Shown: positions 23,586-36,993, counted from the stretch's first letter. The stretch is DNA of 64,000 bases from Agapanthus africanus (GCA_030015575.1 JASDDO010000006.1:202683632-202747631); one strand, 5' to 3'. Program-made: numbers and translations. Notes: generated from the letters alone by a model not told the origin.

Positions 23586-23785
23586 TCCCACCATGGAGTC
23601 AATGCATCGAATTTTTCCAGAGTTCTTAGAATTCCCTGCACATGTTTCTACAACAACCTGAAAAAGTTTTAGAGCCCAAAAAATTTCGACAGAAACCTGA
23701 TGCATTAGAAAATACGGTTTTTAGGATTTTTGTTCGATCGAGTCTTTAAACATACTAGAGCAAGCTAGACTAGGTTAATGGCGTG

Positions 23786-23797
23786 GCTCTGATACCA
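23786..23797 (-). other. A1 primer-binding site
   Basis: GCTCTGATACCA on the + strand, TGGTATCAGAGC in element sense, one base from the 5' LTR. Initiator tRNA-Met type, identical to Cp. Confidence 0.93.
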
Positions 23798-23798
23798 C

Positions 23799-25917
23799 TG
23801 TAAGTGCACGGCGGCGCCCCGGCCGTCAATCCGAAGCCGTAATGCGGAAACGATGATTTTCTTTAAACTTTTGAACCGGCACCACCGCGCACTAAAATCC
23901 CGGATCGGGCCATTAATCTAATCCTAGCTAACTAAAGAATGGGTAGAGAGATATACCGAGTGATCCATGTCCTTCGGTCTTCTCGTCGTCGTCCCGATCA
24001 CCCCGCGTAATCTCCGGTCTTCACCTCCTCGTCGGAAGGGCACCACGTCGCCGGCTTCTTTTACGGGCTCCCACCTCTGGACCGAGGCAACTCGGGCACG
24101 AAGTTGGCGAGCCGACGTGCCCAAGAGTGCTGTAGGTTGACTGTAGAACTCTATGTCTCTATGGGGTTGTGGAAGTTGCCCTTTTGTGGAGGAAATGAGA
24201 TGTGAACATTTTGTAGATGAACTTGGGAACTTTGAAGCATGAAAAGAACAAAATTCCCACATAGAAATTTTTTGGACAGCCCCTCAAGAGCATGGCCGGC
24301 CATGGCAAAAAGAAATAGGGGAGAGGAAAAAGTCCAAGGGGGTGTGTATCAAAAATTATGCAAGAGAGAATAGGATAATCATGAGGCAAAAAGCAAGCCA
24401 CGCCCCCTTTCATCATAACCAATCCAATCAAGAAAAAGTCAAGCCATCACGAGTCAAAAAGTCTATGGATGGTGGAACCATCATGAACCACCAATATGCA
24501 AAGACCACCCTCCACAACCCTTATTTGCACAATTGCAAATAAGCCCTCCTCCACCAAATTTCAGCCAAGAAAAGATACAAAGGAAAATGGCCGAAACGGA
24601 AAACAAACTGGCAACTTCGGAAAACTGATCCCGTAATAAATTACAGGAAAACCCCGCTACTGTATATACATACCCGCATTTGTATTCCGACCGAAATACA
24701 AATGCAATGAGACAAATCTACACTGTACTATACTAGAATCCGGCATAAACCAAAGACGGCTAGTATAATCCGTCCGTTCATGATCCGTGCAATACCGCAC
24801 GTATCTGATCGAACCCTGCCATATCTCCATACGGCCTCTACAGCGTTTCGCCCGAAACTTGAGAAACTGGTCTGTGGGGGACTCTAAAGACTCGTCAATA
24901 CTTTGGTTGTGGATTTAACCACTAGCACGTCAGAGGTATAGCCTATACGTAACGGGCTACTAGGTATTGACCAAAAGGGACGTCGATGAGCGAACTCATC
25001 CTGACACCCTACTGAGCCTGTCAGTGACAATATCCGTACAGTCCGGTCCGTTCGTCTATGAGCATCGCATGGCGGGCCTAGGGGGTTGGTAAAAGTCAGA
25101 CCCCCAAAAGCGGTACAAGTCATGTCGGAGTGTAGCCCAGAACATCCTGAGATACTACTGGAATACCTACCAGTAAATCTCCTACCTTGGCCAAGGACTT
25201 CGTGTAAGGGCTCTCCTAGACACTGCGTGACCTCACCCCCAATACCGGAAGAGACGAACCCCTGCAGATCCTCTTACTGCCTCCATGTGGCTCGGGACTG
25301 TACCCAACTAAAACCTGTTTGCACGTCTCCTTTGAGCGTGGTAGGGTAGTAATCAAAGTACAGTGGGAAATCACACGAGACAAATGACGATCTCAGGTCG
25401 ATGAACTAACCTGTACACATGTCACCAGGGAACTGCTATCTGACGTCAGGTATAAGACCAACTAGCATGTTCCCGGCGAGTCCTGTCCGGTGTACTCATA
25501 ACCCAATGAGCACCTGTATACATCTTAGGTGAACCAACTGACACCAGTGGCTTGTGAGACCGGCCACCGCCCCTCGTCGGGGTCTCGACTGTATACACTA
25601 GTCTACTCTGGAGTATCGATGCCCTGTCTCGAAACTCCCACGACTAGGGACCATTTAAGGATGTGCTTATAGACTACCAGCTCCCACGTATATAATCGCC
25701 CTCATACTTTTGGCAGTCAAGCAAGAAACCTAGGGGCTCTATCAACGTGCAATAGTGACCTGTAAGGTCACCTAAAGCAGTACACGATGATAAATATAAA
25801 CCAGATAGCATACTATCATCTTGAGTAAGACTGTCCTATCGGGATAGGTCCTCCATCAATCATTGCAATCACGTACCTGTGATCCAATAATTGACTCTGA
25901 GGGCACTATCTCCAACA
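23799..25917 (-). repeat. A1 5' LTR
   Basis: 2119 bp, pair of 5570-7687. It has a perfect palindrome CCTTGGCCAAGG at 25185-25196, where the Copia LTRs have CCCTGGCCAGGG. It is followed by target copy TTAAC at 25918-25922. Confidence 0.93.
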
Positions 25918-25922
25918 TTAAC

Positions 25923-27331
25923 ATGTCCATGTCACATTAATTGCACCTCATGATCATTTCCACTCACAATTTTCACATGTAAACATTAATCCAAATGTTT
26001 ACAACAATAAAAAGATATGGCAACATCTAAAGTAAACTCGTGACGGATCACAAGGATACCCCTCACCCGTATATACATACCTGCATCCGCATTCCGACTT
26101 AATGCGAATTCGATGAGATGAAAGTAATCCAACAAATCTAATACTAGGATCCGGCTTAAACCAAAGCCCTTTAGTATGATCCGTCCGATCATGATTCGTG
26201 CACGACTGCACGTATATGATCGAACCCTGCCATAATACCATACGGCCTCTACAATGTTTCGCCCGAAACTGGAGAAACTGTCTGCGGGGGACTCTAAAGA
26301 CTCGTCAATACTTTGGTTATGGATTTAACCACTAGCACGTCAGAGGTATAGCCTATACGTAACGGGCTACTAGGTATTGACCAAAAGGGACGTCGATGAG
26401 CGAACTCATCCTGACACCCTACTGAGCCTGTCAGTGACAATATCCGTACAGTCCGGTCCGTTCGTCTATGAGCATCGCATGGCGGGCCTAGGGGGTTGGT
26501 AAAAGTCAGACCCCAAAAAGCGGTACAAGTCGTGTCGGAGTGTAGCCCAGAACACCCTGAGATACTACTGGAATACCTACCAGTAAATCTCCTACCTGGC
26601 TAAGGACTTCGTGTAATGGCTCTCCTAGACACAGCGCGATCTCACCCCCAATACCGGGAGAGACGAAACCCCTGCCGATCCTCTCACTGCCTCCATGTGG
26701 CTCGGGACTGTACCCAACTAAAACCTGTTTGCACGACTCCGTTGAGCCGTGGTAGGGTAGTAATCAAAGCACAGTGGGAACTCACACGAGACAAATGACG
26801 ATCTCAGGTCGATGAACTAACCTGTACACATGTCACCAGGGAACTGCTATCTGACGTCAGGTATAATACCAACTAGTATGTTCCCGGCGAGTCTTGTCCG
26901 GTGTACTCATAACCTAATTATCACATGTATACATCTTAGGTGAACCAACTGACACCAATGGCTTGTGAGACCGGCCACCGCCCCTCGTCGGGATCTCGAC
27001 TGTATACACTAGTCTACTAATGGAGTATCGATGCCCAGTCTCGAAACTCCAACGACTAGGGACCACTTTAAGGATGTGCTTATAGACTACCCAACTCTCA
27101 CGTATATGATCGCCATCATACTGCTGGTAGTCAAGCAAGAATCCTAAGGGCTCTATTAATGTGTAATAGTGATATGTAAAGTCACCTAAAGCTGTACACG
27201 ATGATAAAGATAAACCATATAGAATACTATCATCTTGAGTAAGAGTGTCCTACCGGCATAGGTCCTCCATCAATCATTACAATCACGTGCCTGCGATCCA
27301 ATAATTGACTTTGAGGGCACTATGTCCAACA
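25923..27331 (-). repeat. A2 3' LTR, second part
   Basis: Resumes A2 after the A1 insertion and continues to GTCCAACA at 27331, where the purine tract follows. It shares the GC-rich core with the other A LTRs. The palindrome near 26592 is decayed. No gene is seen. Confidence 0.88.
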
Positions 27332-27489
27332 ATCTCCCACTTGCACTCAAGGATAATTATTGCGATGTTGCATCCTCACACCCGTGTGATACCGAACACC
27401 CAATTCCTCTACTGATCAGTCTCACAAAGTCCGTTTGCGAAAATATTGCGTTCGAGGAATAGCCTCAGTGAGTGGATCCGCCCTGATGT
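27332..27489 (-). pseudogene. A2 purine tract and RNase H relic
   Basis: ATCTCCCACTTG at 27332-27343, then a decayed pol C-terminus including GAGTGGATCCGCC. It stops at the CB insertion; the target copy GATGT is 27485-27489. It resumes at 47450. Confidence 0.85.
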
Positions 27490-29666
27490 TGTAGGGTTCC
27501 TAGGCACTCTTGTAAAGGTTCATAAGGCATCAAACATGCCCGGATTAAATTTTAGACGTGCCGAACAACCCAAAGCCGGGATCTTTGCTAGATTATTAGG
27601 GTTTAACATGCAATAAGATAACTTTTATCTAAGTGTGAGGGATTACAACCTTTGTAGTCCGCTCCTTCACTTCACAAGCTCCGAGTAGAAGTCCCTTAGC
27701 CGCGATCCACGATCTCCCGGACTCATGAGAGGCTCCACGACTCGAACGATCCATGCTAGCTCGAAGTATTCCAAATCTCCGATGATCTACCTTGAAGTTG
27801 CTACGTCTCAAGCTTTCTCACTCTTAAAGAAGAGAACACACTAATCCCATGGGCTAGATGAGATGAGGATGAGAGAGTAGTAATTTTGCTTTCTTTTTAT
27901 ATCATTTTCTCATATTATTTCATCACTTAAGAAAATCTAGCAAGCTTTTCTTTCAAGAGAGAAGAAGAAGATAACAGAAAAAGAATAATGCTTTTTCTTT
28001 TGTGATGAATAGAATATAATCATATGATCGAATTGTAAACCATGGTCAAGGATGAGTGGCTAGGAATTTGTAGAGAAATAACTTGAGTTAGGGTTTAGTT
28101 GAGTTAAAGAAAATATCTTAAGAATGACAAAAGAAGAAACCTTCTAGAAGGTGCATGAAGCAACTAACCCAAATTAAACCCTAATCTCAATTAATCATCC
28201 TTAAACAGGTTTAACAATTAATCATAACATGTCACAATAATATATATCACATATATATTATATATTTGCAACAAAATAAAATAATACAATTAACATATAT
28301 CGCATATGTATCAATGTATCATCCACTGAGAAAATGAAATAATAAAGCGAGACATTATTAGATAATGTAATAAAATATATCATATATATTATTATACATT
28401 AAATCATCGAATCAACACTTGAATCGATGATCCGGCTATATCGAATATTACCGACTAATATATCATGTACCGATTCATCGAATCAACACTTGATCCGATG
28501 ACCCGGTTCATAACAATATATCGCGAGAATATAATACGGTATCCCATATCGCATTATTCACGCTCCTGCGCATATCACATATGTGCCACTACTCTGTTTC
28601 GCCTGAGCCAAGAAACCTCTGTGTAGTACTCTAAAGAATCGTCAATACGCCGGTAGCAGGTGATGATCATATCAAACACCCACAAGCTGCAAGCGGTCAG
28701 CTAAACGTAACAGCCACCCAGGTATTGAGCGATCAGAAGATCAACAAGCTAGCCTGTGCGTTCTCCTGTGAATCCAACCAGTAACACTCCCCTACAGTCC
28801 GGTCTGTTCGTCTGATATGTCGCATATCAAGTCTAGGGGTGGTATACGTCAGACTCCAGTAACCAATAAGTCGTGTCGATGTGTGGCTCAGAACGGGTCG
28901 AGAAACTACTGGTAACACTTACCAGTATATCTCTATATCAGCCCTGGCCAGGGACTTCCAGTTATAGCCAATCGAACACAGCACAACATCAACTCCCTAT
29001 ACCGGGAGAGACGAATCCCCTCCTATCGCTCATTGCCTCCATGTGATTCGGGACTGTACCCAAAAGCCACCGTTTTGCATGCCCTCTTGGACGTGTTAAG
29101 GTGGAAATCAAAGCACAGTGGGAATCACACAAGACTCTATGACGATCTCGGGTCTACAGACTACCCTGTACCTGTGTCACCGGAAAACTGCCATCTGACG
29201 TGTGGTATATCACCAACTGGGAGTTCTCTGCGAGTCCGTCCAGTGTACCCAGTCTCCACTGAGCACCCGTACACCATCTTTGATGTCAAACACCGATGGA
29301 TATGGGATCATCCATCGCCCATCATATGGGTCAAGATGCGTATACGCTAGTCTACTCTGGTGTATCGATGCCCTGTCTCGATATACCATCGAGTAGGAAC
29401 AGTTATAGGATGTACTCATCGACTACCGTGGCCCCACTAGTATGATCTAATCATAGTCCCAGTAGTCGAGTACAGATCCTAAGGGCTTTATCAACATGTG
29501 AAAGTAAAACAGTAAACCAATACAAGTCAACATGTTTAGATAAAGTGAAACCAAATAGCATACTATCATGACGAGCAAGAAAGTCATCTCTATATATAAC
29601 CAAGCATCCATTATAATATACATCATATGTACAACAATGGCCTCTAGGGCATATACATAACTAACA
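27490..29666 (-). repeat. CB 3' LTR
   Basis: TGTAGGGTTCC to TAACTAACA on the + strand, followed by the purine tract. It has a 9-bp-stem hairpin at 28907-28927 and the palindrome CCCTGGCCAGGG at 28942-28953. Confidence 0.93.
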
Positions 29667-29678
29667 ATCTCCCACTTG
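29667..29678 (-). other. CB polypurine tract
   Basis: ATCTCCCACTTG on the + strand, between the LTR and the pol stop codon at 29681. Confidence 0.92.
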
Positions 29679-29680
29679 CA

Positions 29681-31130
29681 CTAAGGCCAGCTGCTGTAGT
29701 ATCGCATACCTAGCATCCCAAATAATCTCTCAAACTGTATCTGGGGAATAGCCTTCGTGAATGGATCCGCAGTGTTGTCCTTCGTATCTACTCTCCTGAC
29801 CTCGATCTCCCGGCGATCAACTATCTCCCTGATCAGGTGATACCGCCTCAGAATATGTCTGGACTTCTGATGGGACCTGGGTTCCTTGGCTAACGCCACA
29901 GCTCCATTGTTATCGCAATACAGAGGTATTGGATGCTCAATGGATGGAACCACACCAAGTTCACTAATGAACTTCTTGATCCAGACAGCCTCTTTGGCAG
30001 CATCGTTGGCAGCGATGTATTCAGCCTCCATCGTTGAGTCTGCAACGGTATCCTATTTGGAACTCTTCCAACATACCGCCCCTCCATTGAGGGTAAAGAC
30101 AAAACCCGAATGCGACTTAGAGTCGTCCTTATCACTTTGGAAGCTGGAATCGGTAAAGGACTCCACCTGGAGTTCTCCGTTACCATACACCAAGAACATC
30201 TCCTTAGTCCTTCGTAAGTACTTGAGAATGTTCTTCACTGCTGTCCAATGACTCTCTCCAGGATCTGCTTGATACCGACTCACTACACTTAGTGAGTATG
30301 CTACATCGGGTCTGGTACATAGCATCGCATACATGATAGAGCCTACTGCCGAAGCATAGGGTATCCCTTGCATGCGAGCTCTCTCTAAATCAGTCTTGGG
30401 AGACATCTCTTTGGAGAGAGTGAGTCCAGAGATCGTGGGCTGATTCCCACGCTTGGATTCGTCCATACTAAACCTCTTTAGTATGGTGTCAATGTACCTG
30501 GATTGGGACAATCCCAATATCCGTTTAGATCTATCTCTATAGATCATTATTCCCAATATGCAGGAGGCATCACCTAGATCCTTCATTGAGAATCTCTGTG
30601 ATAAGAAGAGCTTGACTGATTGCAGCATAGGAATATCATTTCCTATCAAGAGTATGTCATCCACGTACAATACGAGGAAGACAACCTTACCCTCTGCTAC
30701 CTTCTTATAGATACAAGGTTCATCTATATTTTTGATGAAGTCAAACTCTTTGACTACAACATCAAAACAGATGTTCCAACTCCGCGATGCTTGCTTTAAC
30801 CCATAGATGGATTTAAGCAGCTTGCACACCTTTCCGCTGCTCCCACTATCTACGAAGCCCTCTGGCTGAGTCATGCACACGCTCTCTTCTAAATCACCGT
30901 TTAGAAAGGCGGTCTTAACATCCATTTGCCAGATTTCGTAGTCATGGTATGCAGCAATGGCAAGTAAGATCCGGATGGACTTAAGCATAGACACAGGAGA
31001 AAAGGTTTCGTCATAATCCACACCTGGTCGTTGACGAAAACCCTTTGCTACAAGTCTAGCTTTGAAAGTCTCAACTTTTCCATCTACACCAAATTTCTTT
31101 TTAAAAATCCACTTGCTCCCAATGGGTTTT
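29681..31130 (-). pseudogene. CB pol, C-terminal part: RT and RNase H
   Basis: From the A3 insertion it encodes most of RT, starting at a KPIGSKWIFKK block and with YVDDILLIGND intact, then RNase H up to WKSSK. There a TAG at 30053-30055 replaces the CAG found in Cp and CC. The frame then continues from DTVADSTMEAEYIA to the normal end WP and the stop at 29681. Apart from the TAG and the insertion this half is well preserved. The TAG removes the last part of RNase H, including the catalytic Glu. Confidence 0.93.
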
Positions 31131-33274
31131 TGTAAGTCTACGCTAGCGCCCCGGCAGTCTACAGACGCCAAATGCGGAACAAAAACTTTTAACTTGGCGC
31201 TATCGTATACTTTAACCCGGATCTGCCATTATTGCTAAACTAACAAACTGTAAAGAGTGTAGAATGGTTATACCGAACGATCCGAGTCCTTCGTTCTTCA
31301 ACCATCATCCCACGCTCCGTTGCGGCTGCTCCGATCTCGTCGATCTCCGATGTCCTCGTCGAAGTGGCACCACATGATCGGTTCTTTAAACGGGCCCCCG
31401 CCTCTGACTCGAGGCAACTCGATCGTCAAGTTTGCTAAAAGAGACGACCAAGATTGATGTAGAGAATGAGTAGATGACTTTGTCTCACTTCGTCCAAATC
31501 CGTGGACGATCGGTTAATGAAGTTGCCGTGGAAATCGGGTGATGGAATGAACTGTAAAATTCCATACACCGATAATACTATCATAATCTTTTCTCTCTTG
31601 AATCAAGTGTATGAATGAGAGAGAGAGAGGAGGCTATATATATCAAAGGAGGGAGGTGAGTGTAGGAGGGTTCAAGTAGTGACCATAAACCTTGATAGTT
31701 ATCATAACCATTAAGAAAGAATGAATCATTAATTTGAACCAATAAGAACAAACCTAGTCATCTTTGCATTAATGACACCATTAATGCAACCAATGAAATC
31801 TTAACACCAATTAATCCTAGTCACCTCATCTAGAACCTTCTAGAAGCTTCTAGAAGCATGACTCACCATATCTGAAGAAAAGATAAATCCGTCTTTAACA
31901 GAATGTTAAAAGACGGCTGATAGAAAACTGGAAACTGGCAACTTCCAAAAGTGATCCTGAAACGAATTTCAGGACAACCCCGAAACTGTATAAAATATAC
32001 CCGCATTTGTATTACGACCGAATACAAATGCAACTGAGACAAAGATATTATACCTACTCAATATAATACTCGGATCCGGCTTAAACCAAAGCCGACCAGT
32101 ATCATCTGTCCGAAAATCGACACGTGCGTAAACGCACGTGCATTTTCCGAACCCTGCCATAAAACCATACGGCCTCTACAACGTTTCGCCCGAACTTGGG
32201 AAACTGTCTGTGGGGGACTCTAATGACTCGTCAGCACCCTGGCAGTGGGTTTAACCACAAACCGTCAGCGGCACTAGCTATGCGTAACGGCTGCCCATGG
32301 ACTGACCTCAAGGGTGGCCGAGGAGCGAACTCAAGGGAGACCGATGAGCGAACTCCTCCGAAAACCCTACTGAGCCTAACAGTGACAATGTATATACAGT
32401 CCAGTCCGTTCGTCAATGAGTATCGCATATCCGCCTAGGGGGCTAGTAACGTCAGACCCCCATTAGCAGTATAAGTCGTGCCGGAGTGTAGCCCAGAACG
32501 CCCTGAGATACTACTGGAATACCTACCAGTAAATCTCCTGCCTCGGCCGAGGGCTTTGCGTAATGGCTCTCCTAGACACAGCACGATCTCGCCCCCAATA
32601 CCGGGAGAGACGAATCCCCTGCCGATCCGCTCACGTGCCTCCATATGGCTCGGGACTGTACCCAAAAGCTACCTGTTTGCACGACTCCTTTGAGCCGTGG
32701 TAGGGTAGAAATCAAAGCACAGTGGGAACTCATACGAGACAAATGACGACCTCAGGTCGATGAACTAACCTGTACACATGTCACCAGGGAACTGCTATCT
32801 GACGATAGGTAAAGTACTAACTAGCAGATTCCCGGCGAGTCCTGTCCGGTGTACTCATAACCCAATGAGCACCTGTATACATCTTAGGTGATCCAACTGA
32901 CACCAGTGGCTTGTGAGACCGGCCACCGCCCCTCGTCGGGGTCTCGACTGTACACACTAGTCTACTCCGGAGTATCGATGCCCTGTCTCGAAACTCCCAC
33001 GACTAGGGACCACAATTAAGGATATGCATATAAACTACCCAACTCTCACGTATATGATCGCCATCATACTGTTGGTAGTAAAGCAAGATCCTAAGGGCTC
33101 TATCAAAGTGTAACATGCAATCAGTCACCTGAACATGAACACGACTGATAAAGGCAAACCAGATAGCATACTATCATCTCGAGTAAGACTGTCCTACCGG
33201 GATAGGTCCTCCGCAATCATTGCAATCACGTACCTGCAATCCAATAATTGACTATGAGGGCACTATCTCCAACA
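31131..33274 (-). repeat. A3 3' LTR
   Basis: TGTAAGTCTACG to CTCCAACA, 2144 bp. It contains a perfect palindrome CCTCGGCCGAGG at 32541-32552, a third sequence version of this palindrome. Confidence 0.95.
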
Positions 33275-33286
33275 ATCTCCCACTTG
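33275..33286 (-). other. A3 polypurine tract
   Basis: ATCTCCCACTTG on the + strand, beside the 3' LTR, identical to that of Cp. Confidence 0.92.
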
Positions 33287-36200
33287 CACTCAAGGCTAAT
33301 ATTGCGATGTCGACTACTCACAGCCCGTGTGAAACCGAACATCCAACTCCTCTACTAATCAGTTTCACAAAGCCCGTTTGTAAAACTATTGTGTTCGAGA
33401 AATAGCCTCGGTGAGTGGATCCGCCTAGAAGTTTCTTTCTGTATCTCTCTTAATCTCAAGTTCGCGGAGAAAGCCATCTCCCGAATTGAGTAGTACCTGT
33501 CTTAGAACATGTCTGGATATCTGATGGGACCTTAGTTCATAAATGAACTCCATATCCAAACTTCTTAGACTGTATGGATCACTGAACCTAATCAGTATCT
33601 GGCACCATGCCACCCACAGTATCCTCTGGAACCACCTGTCCACAATACTGTCCATCTTCGTCAGAGGGAAAACTATAACTCTGACAATTACTCTGTCATC
33701 CATGTCACCTTTGAAGCCTGGAATGATAACCGTCTCCCGAAAGAGGCTGCCGTTATCAAATCCGCAGAACATGTACCAATGTTCTAAAACTGCTTCCTTA
33801 TGTTTCTCCAGGATTGGAATAATACAAACTTATTGCATCTAGAGCAAAACCAACATTTGGTGTGGTACTTGACATCACATGATTGACTCAATTGCCTAAG
33901 CAAGTGATCTGCCAATCATGCACATCCCTCTCCCCTTTAGTCTATACGATACCTTTAGAAAGGGTGACTCCATCACCTGCAGGTACACTACCATGCTAGG
34001 AGTCAACTATTCTAAAAACCATTAGAATATCTGTCAAAGTACCCATATTGGGAAACTACCCAAATCCAGATCTAAAACCATAGATCTAGAAACCAGAATG
34101 TCAAATATTATATCCATATCCTGTCTGGAGAAACAACTGTGCGACGACCACAGTCCAACCGATCGTAGTATAGGAATTTTACTTCCTACTCTGTGTATGT
34201 CATCCAGATACCACGACATCACACCCTACTACCTTCTTAACTGATCCATCCCCTATTCTGATTGAAGTCAAACCCATGACTGTCACATCAAAATTAGATG
34301 ATCTACCTCCGCTATAACTGCTCTAGTCTATAAATAGACTTAAGCTACTTGCCCACCATGCTTCCGTTGCTCCCACTGACTACGACAACCCTCCTACCGG
34401 GTCTCATATCCTGGAACAACAGTAGTGTCAAGTCTGGGTAGATAAGAACCTCCCTGTCACCGTCCTTGAGGCTACCGAAGTACCTCTCGGGTGTCTGAGG
34501 TTACCTACCATACCTGCGGAGTGGCTATTGGAACGTCAAACCTGATTGAATGTATAGGTCCTATTAAATTTTTCCGTAATCGTTTGCGGTTCTGGAATCA
34601 CTTCCAGTTCTACCATACTCCCACTACTGTTTTCTGAAAAAGATCCATTTTTACTAAAACTGTGGCGAGTCAAGAACAATATCACTATTGATCTTCTAAA
34701 TGGTAGAATATCAACCCTCGTCATAGCCAGGGTCAACCCACAAACAGCCATTACAGAAACGTGCCCTGAGTTATCCAGTGTCTGGTTTTAATCATAAGCT
34801 GGACAACTCCCCGTACCTTAATTTCTTTTAAGGTACGAACTATTCTATATCTAATATAGAAACTTTAGCACTAATTTAATTTGGAACCATATTCAAATCC
34901 ATGCATCTGTCTCCAGTGCATATCAACTTAATGGAAAGAGGCTAATCAGCATTACTCAACTTAGGAATCCATCCAATTATGAGTAACCTGAAAGAGAAAT
35001 ACGTTTCTCAAAACCATCACTATCATCTGAATACTATTCACAAGAATCTACATCTTCGATCTCTTTGAAGAATCCCGATACTTGTGATACCTGGTTCTCT
35101 ACTTTATTCTTATACCCACAACTTCTCAAAACTTAGACCTTGTATTTCTACGAAACACTCGTCTAAATACTAGAGAAGTTATAAGTAAACAGAACATAGT
35201 ACGAGGACCTACCCCTTTGTCCTGATGGACACTGGACAACATACAATACTCTGTATAAGTCCGCTGAGTTAAACAACTCAAAACATATGCGTTGTAGGTG
35301 GAAAACTGTACCCTGGCGATTTCCTCAAATATCACCAATTACAACGAATTCCGATATAATGAGGATGATCACCTAATTCCCAATATCTTACTCCCACTCA
35401 TCATCTGTAAGACCATACAGATATGAGAATGAAACCTGGTAAATACATACCCTTGGAGTAAGTGTCTAATCGGGAAAACAGTTTTTCTTTAACAATGCAC
35501 TGAAACATGAAAATGTTTCGTAGGGGTATCCTGGTATTCATAGCAATGCCTCTTCCATAATCCAATTCATGACTTCAACCGTATATTTTATTGCCATCTC
35601 TCCAAATCCCTTTATTTGTCTTTAGTCGTTACCTTCTGTACACCATCGTTAAGCTAACTGGTTTTCTTCCTTCCCTACCGTTCGGCACCAGCCTATGGTT
35701 TGGAAGAAGACTTTCCAGTAAGCATAATAGGTGTACCCTCCTAAACCAAGGAGTACTCGCATCTCGAGAGAAGGTGACGATAAAAGACAACTGAATAATA
35801 CCTTATTCTTTTAAAGGTGAAATAGGAGCGGCGATGAAGTACGCGGTTTTGGTCGTGAATGATATCAGTCGCAATTTACTTTGCCCTCTTTCTAATCCCT
35901 TTATTTTGTCTTTACATATTACCTTCTGCACACCCTACTTAGGCTAATTGGTTTTCTTCATTCCCTACCTTTCGGCACCAGCCTATGGTTTGGAATAAGA
36001 CTATCCAATAGGCGTAATAGGTGTACTCTCCTAAACCAAGGAGCTCTCTCAACCTGAGAGAAGGTGATAATAAAAGACAACTGAATAAACCAATTCTATT
36101 TCTCCTGAACCTTGATCCATCCTCGAAGAACTCCCTTCGAGTTCGTATATAACCATACGATGGCTCTATCCAATGGAAGTGGATGTCCGTAGTAATACGG

Positions 36201-36340
36201 GTGTTCTGAGAAATTCAAAGGGCAAAAGAAGGAGTGGCAATGACTTATGCAACTCAGACAATCCAAAAACCAGTATTTTAAGAAGGTTCGGTCAACCTGG
36301 TCACTGAGTCATAGTCTAGGGTCGGTCAAAGGTCGCTGCC
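33287..36340 (-). pseudogene. A3 decayed pol
   Basis: In order on the minus strand, leftwards to the 3' LTR: integrase, linker, RT and RNase H relics. The minus-strand frame at 34536-34751 keeps SGSMVELEVIPEPQT, matching the integrase-RT linker of Cp (SGSAVELEEIPEPRT). The frame at 34034-34222 keeps YLDD with the same neighbours as A1 (PILRSV, LDLGSFPIWVL). No domain is complete. Compared with A1 about 190 bp is missing near 35320. The tandem duplication lies at 35600-36270. Confidence 0.82.
35600..36270 (-). repeat. Tandem duplication in the A3 interior, period about 290 bp
   Basis: Units begin near 35603 and 35893, each with TTCGGCACCAGCCTATGG and AGGTGTAC.CTCCTAAACCAAG. The first unit lacks about 120 bp compared with A1, shortening the period. 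Confidence 0.78.
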
Positions 36341-36993
36341 AAAGAGAGAGAGAGAAAAGAAACACTCTGCGTGCACTCTAACCTAGATCAGAATGGTTAT
36401 CATTTTATCTAATCCGGAAACCTCCCACTGTCCTGTCAAATTCTCCTCCAAACCTAAAGAAGAATCAATCGGGATCACCCGAAGAGTAAACCAACTCATC
36501 AGTGGGAATCAGGATCCAACTCTCATCGCATGATAACGTGATGGAATGCATCCACGTTACTCATACTCCAGAAGGTATGCGCATACTCGGCAAGTTTCAG
36601 TTTCTTTAGAAACTCCTGATATAGTTTTTGCCCCATGCTCTTATAACCTTGGCTTTGGTCAAAATGTCATAAGTCACATGCCAAGTTCTACCCATCACTA
36701 TCTTGTCAATTTGAACCCACCCGCACATGCCCCTGACTTTGGCCAATCGGCAGAACGACTGTCCCAAACTAACTCATCTATCTATGCAACAATTGAATAC
36801 CCAGCAGCTACCAAACACTATGCCTTAACTTTGGCTAAAATGCATAGCTTGAATACTACTGAATACCCAAAAGAAGTGACGGAGGGCTACGGCTGGTTTT
36901 TGGCGAAAAACCTTTAGCGTAGTGAACTTGATATCGCTGAAGGAACCTGATAGCTTTTTAAAATATAGTGGCGAAAACCTTTTGCTAAAGAGG

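Larger units (their letters stand above)
21481..23785 (-). other. A1 untranslated leader
   Basis: Starts (in element sense) beside the primer site at 23786 and runs left. 21770-22060 and 22520-22610 match the Cp leader closely in reverse orientation. It holds three TTGGC/GTCAA-like palindromes (21801, 21887, 21981), two TCACTCCCGGTGA repeats (22150, 22287) and the GC-rich hairpin at 23541-23585. No coding frame is credible. Confidence 0.8.
5570..25917 (-). mobile_element. A1: complete non-autonomous element, TSD TTAAC
   Basis: Minus-strand LTR element with both LTRs (5570-7687 and 23799-25917), purine tract, primer site, and a perfect 5-bp target duplication TTAAC at 5565-5569 and 25918-25922. 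It spans 20.3 kb, of which about 10.4 kb is the nested Cp, so its own length is about 9.97 kb. The two LTRs differ at roughly 78 sites of 2118 by hand count (about 3.7%), making it the oldest of the datable insertions here. The interior has no intact reading frame: RNase H, RT, linker and integrase relics are in order, followed by a leader of about 2.3 kb. Confidence 0.93.

Noticed and set aside
5570..25917. A 20-kb element with an internal gene on the opposite strand
   Set aside because: The opposite-strand coding part is the separate, later insertion Cp with its own LTRs and TSD.
30053..31171. Apparent start of an RT protein at 31171 (MASVDCRG...)
   Set aside because: The first dozen codons belong to the A3 LTR. 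The true frame enters from the interrupted CB pol.
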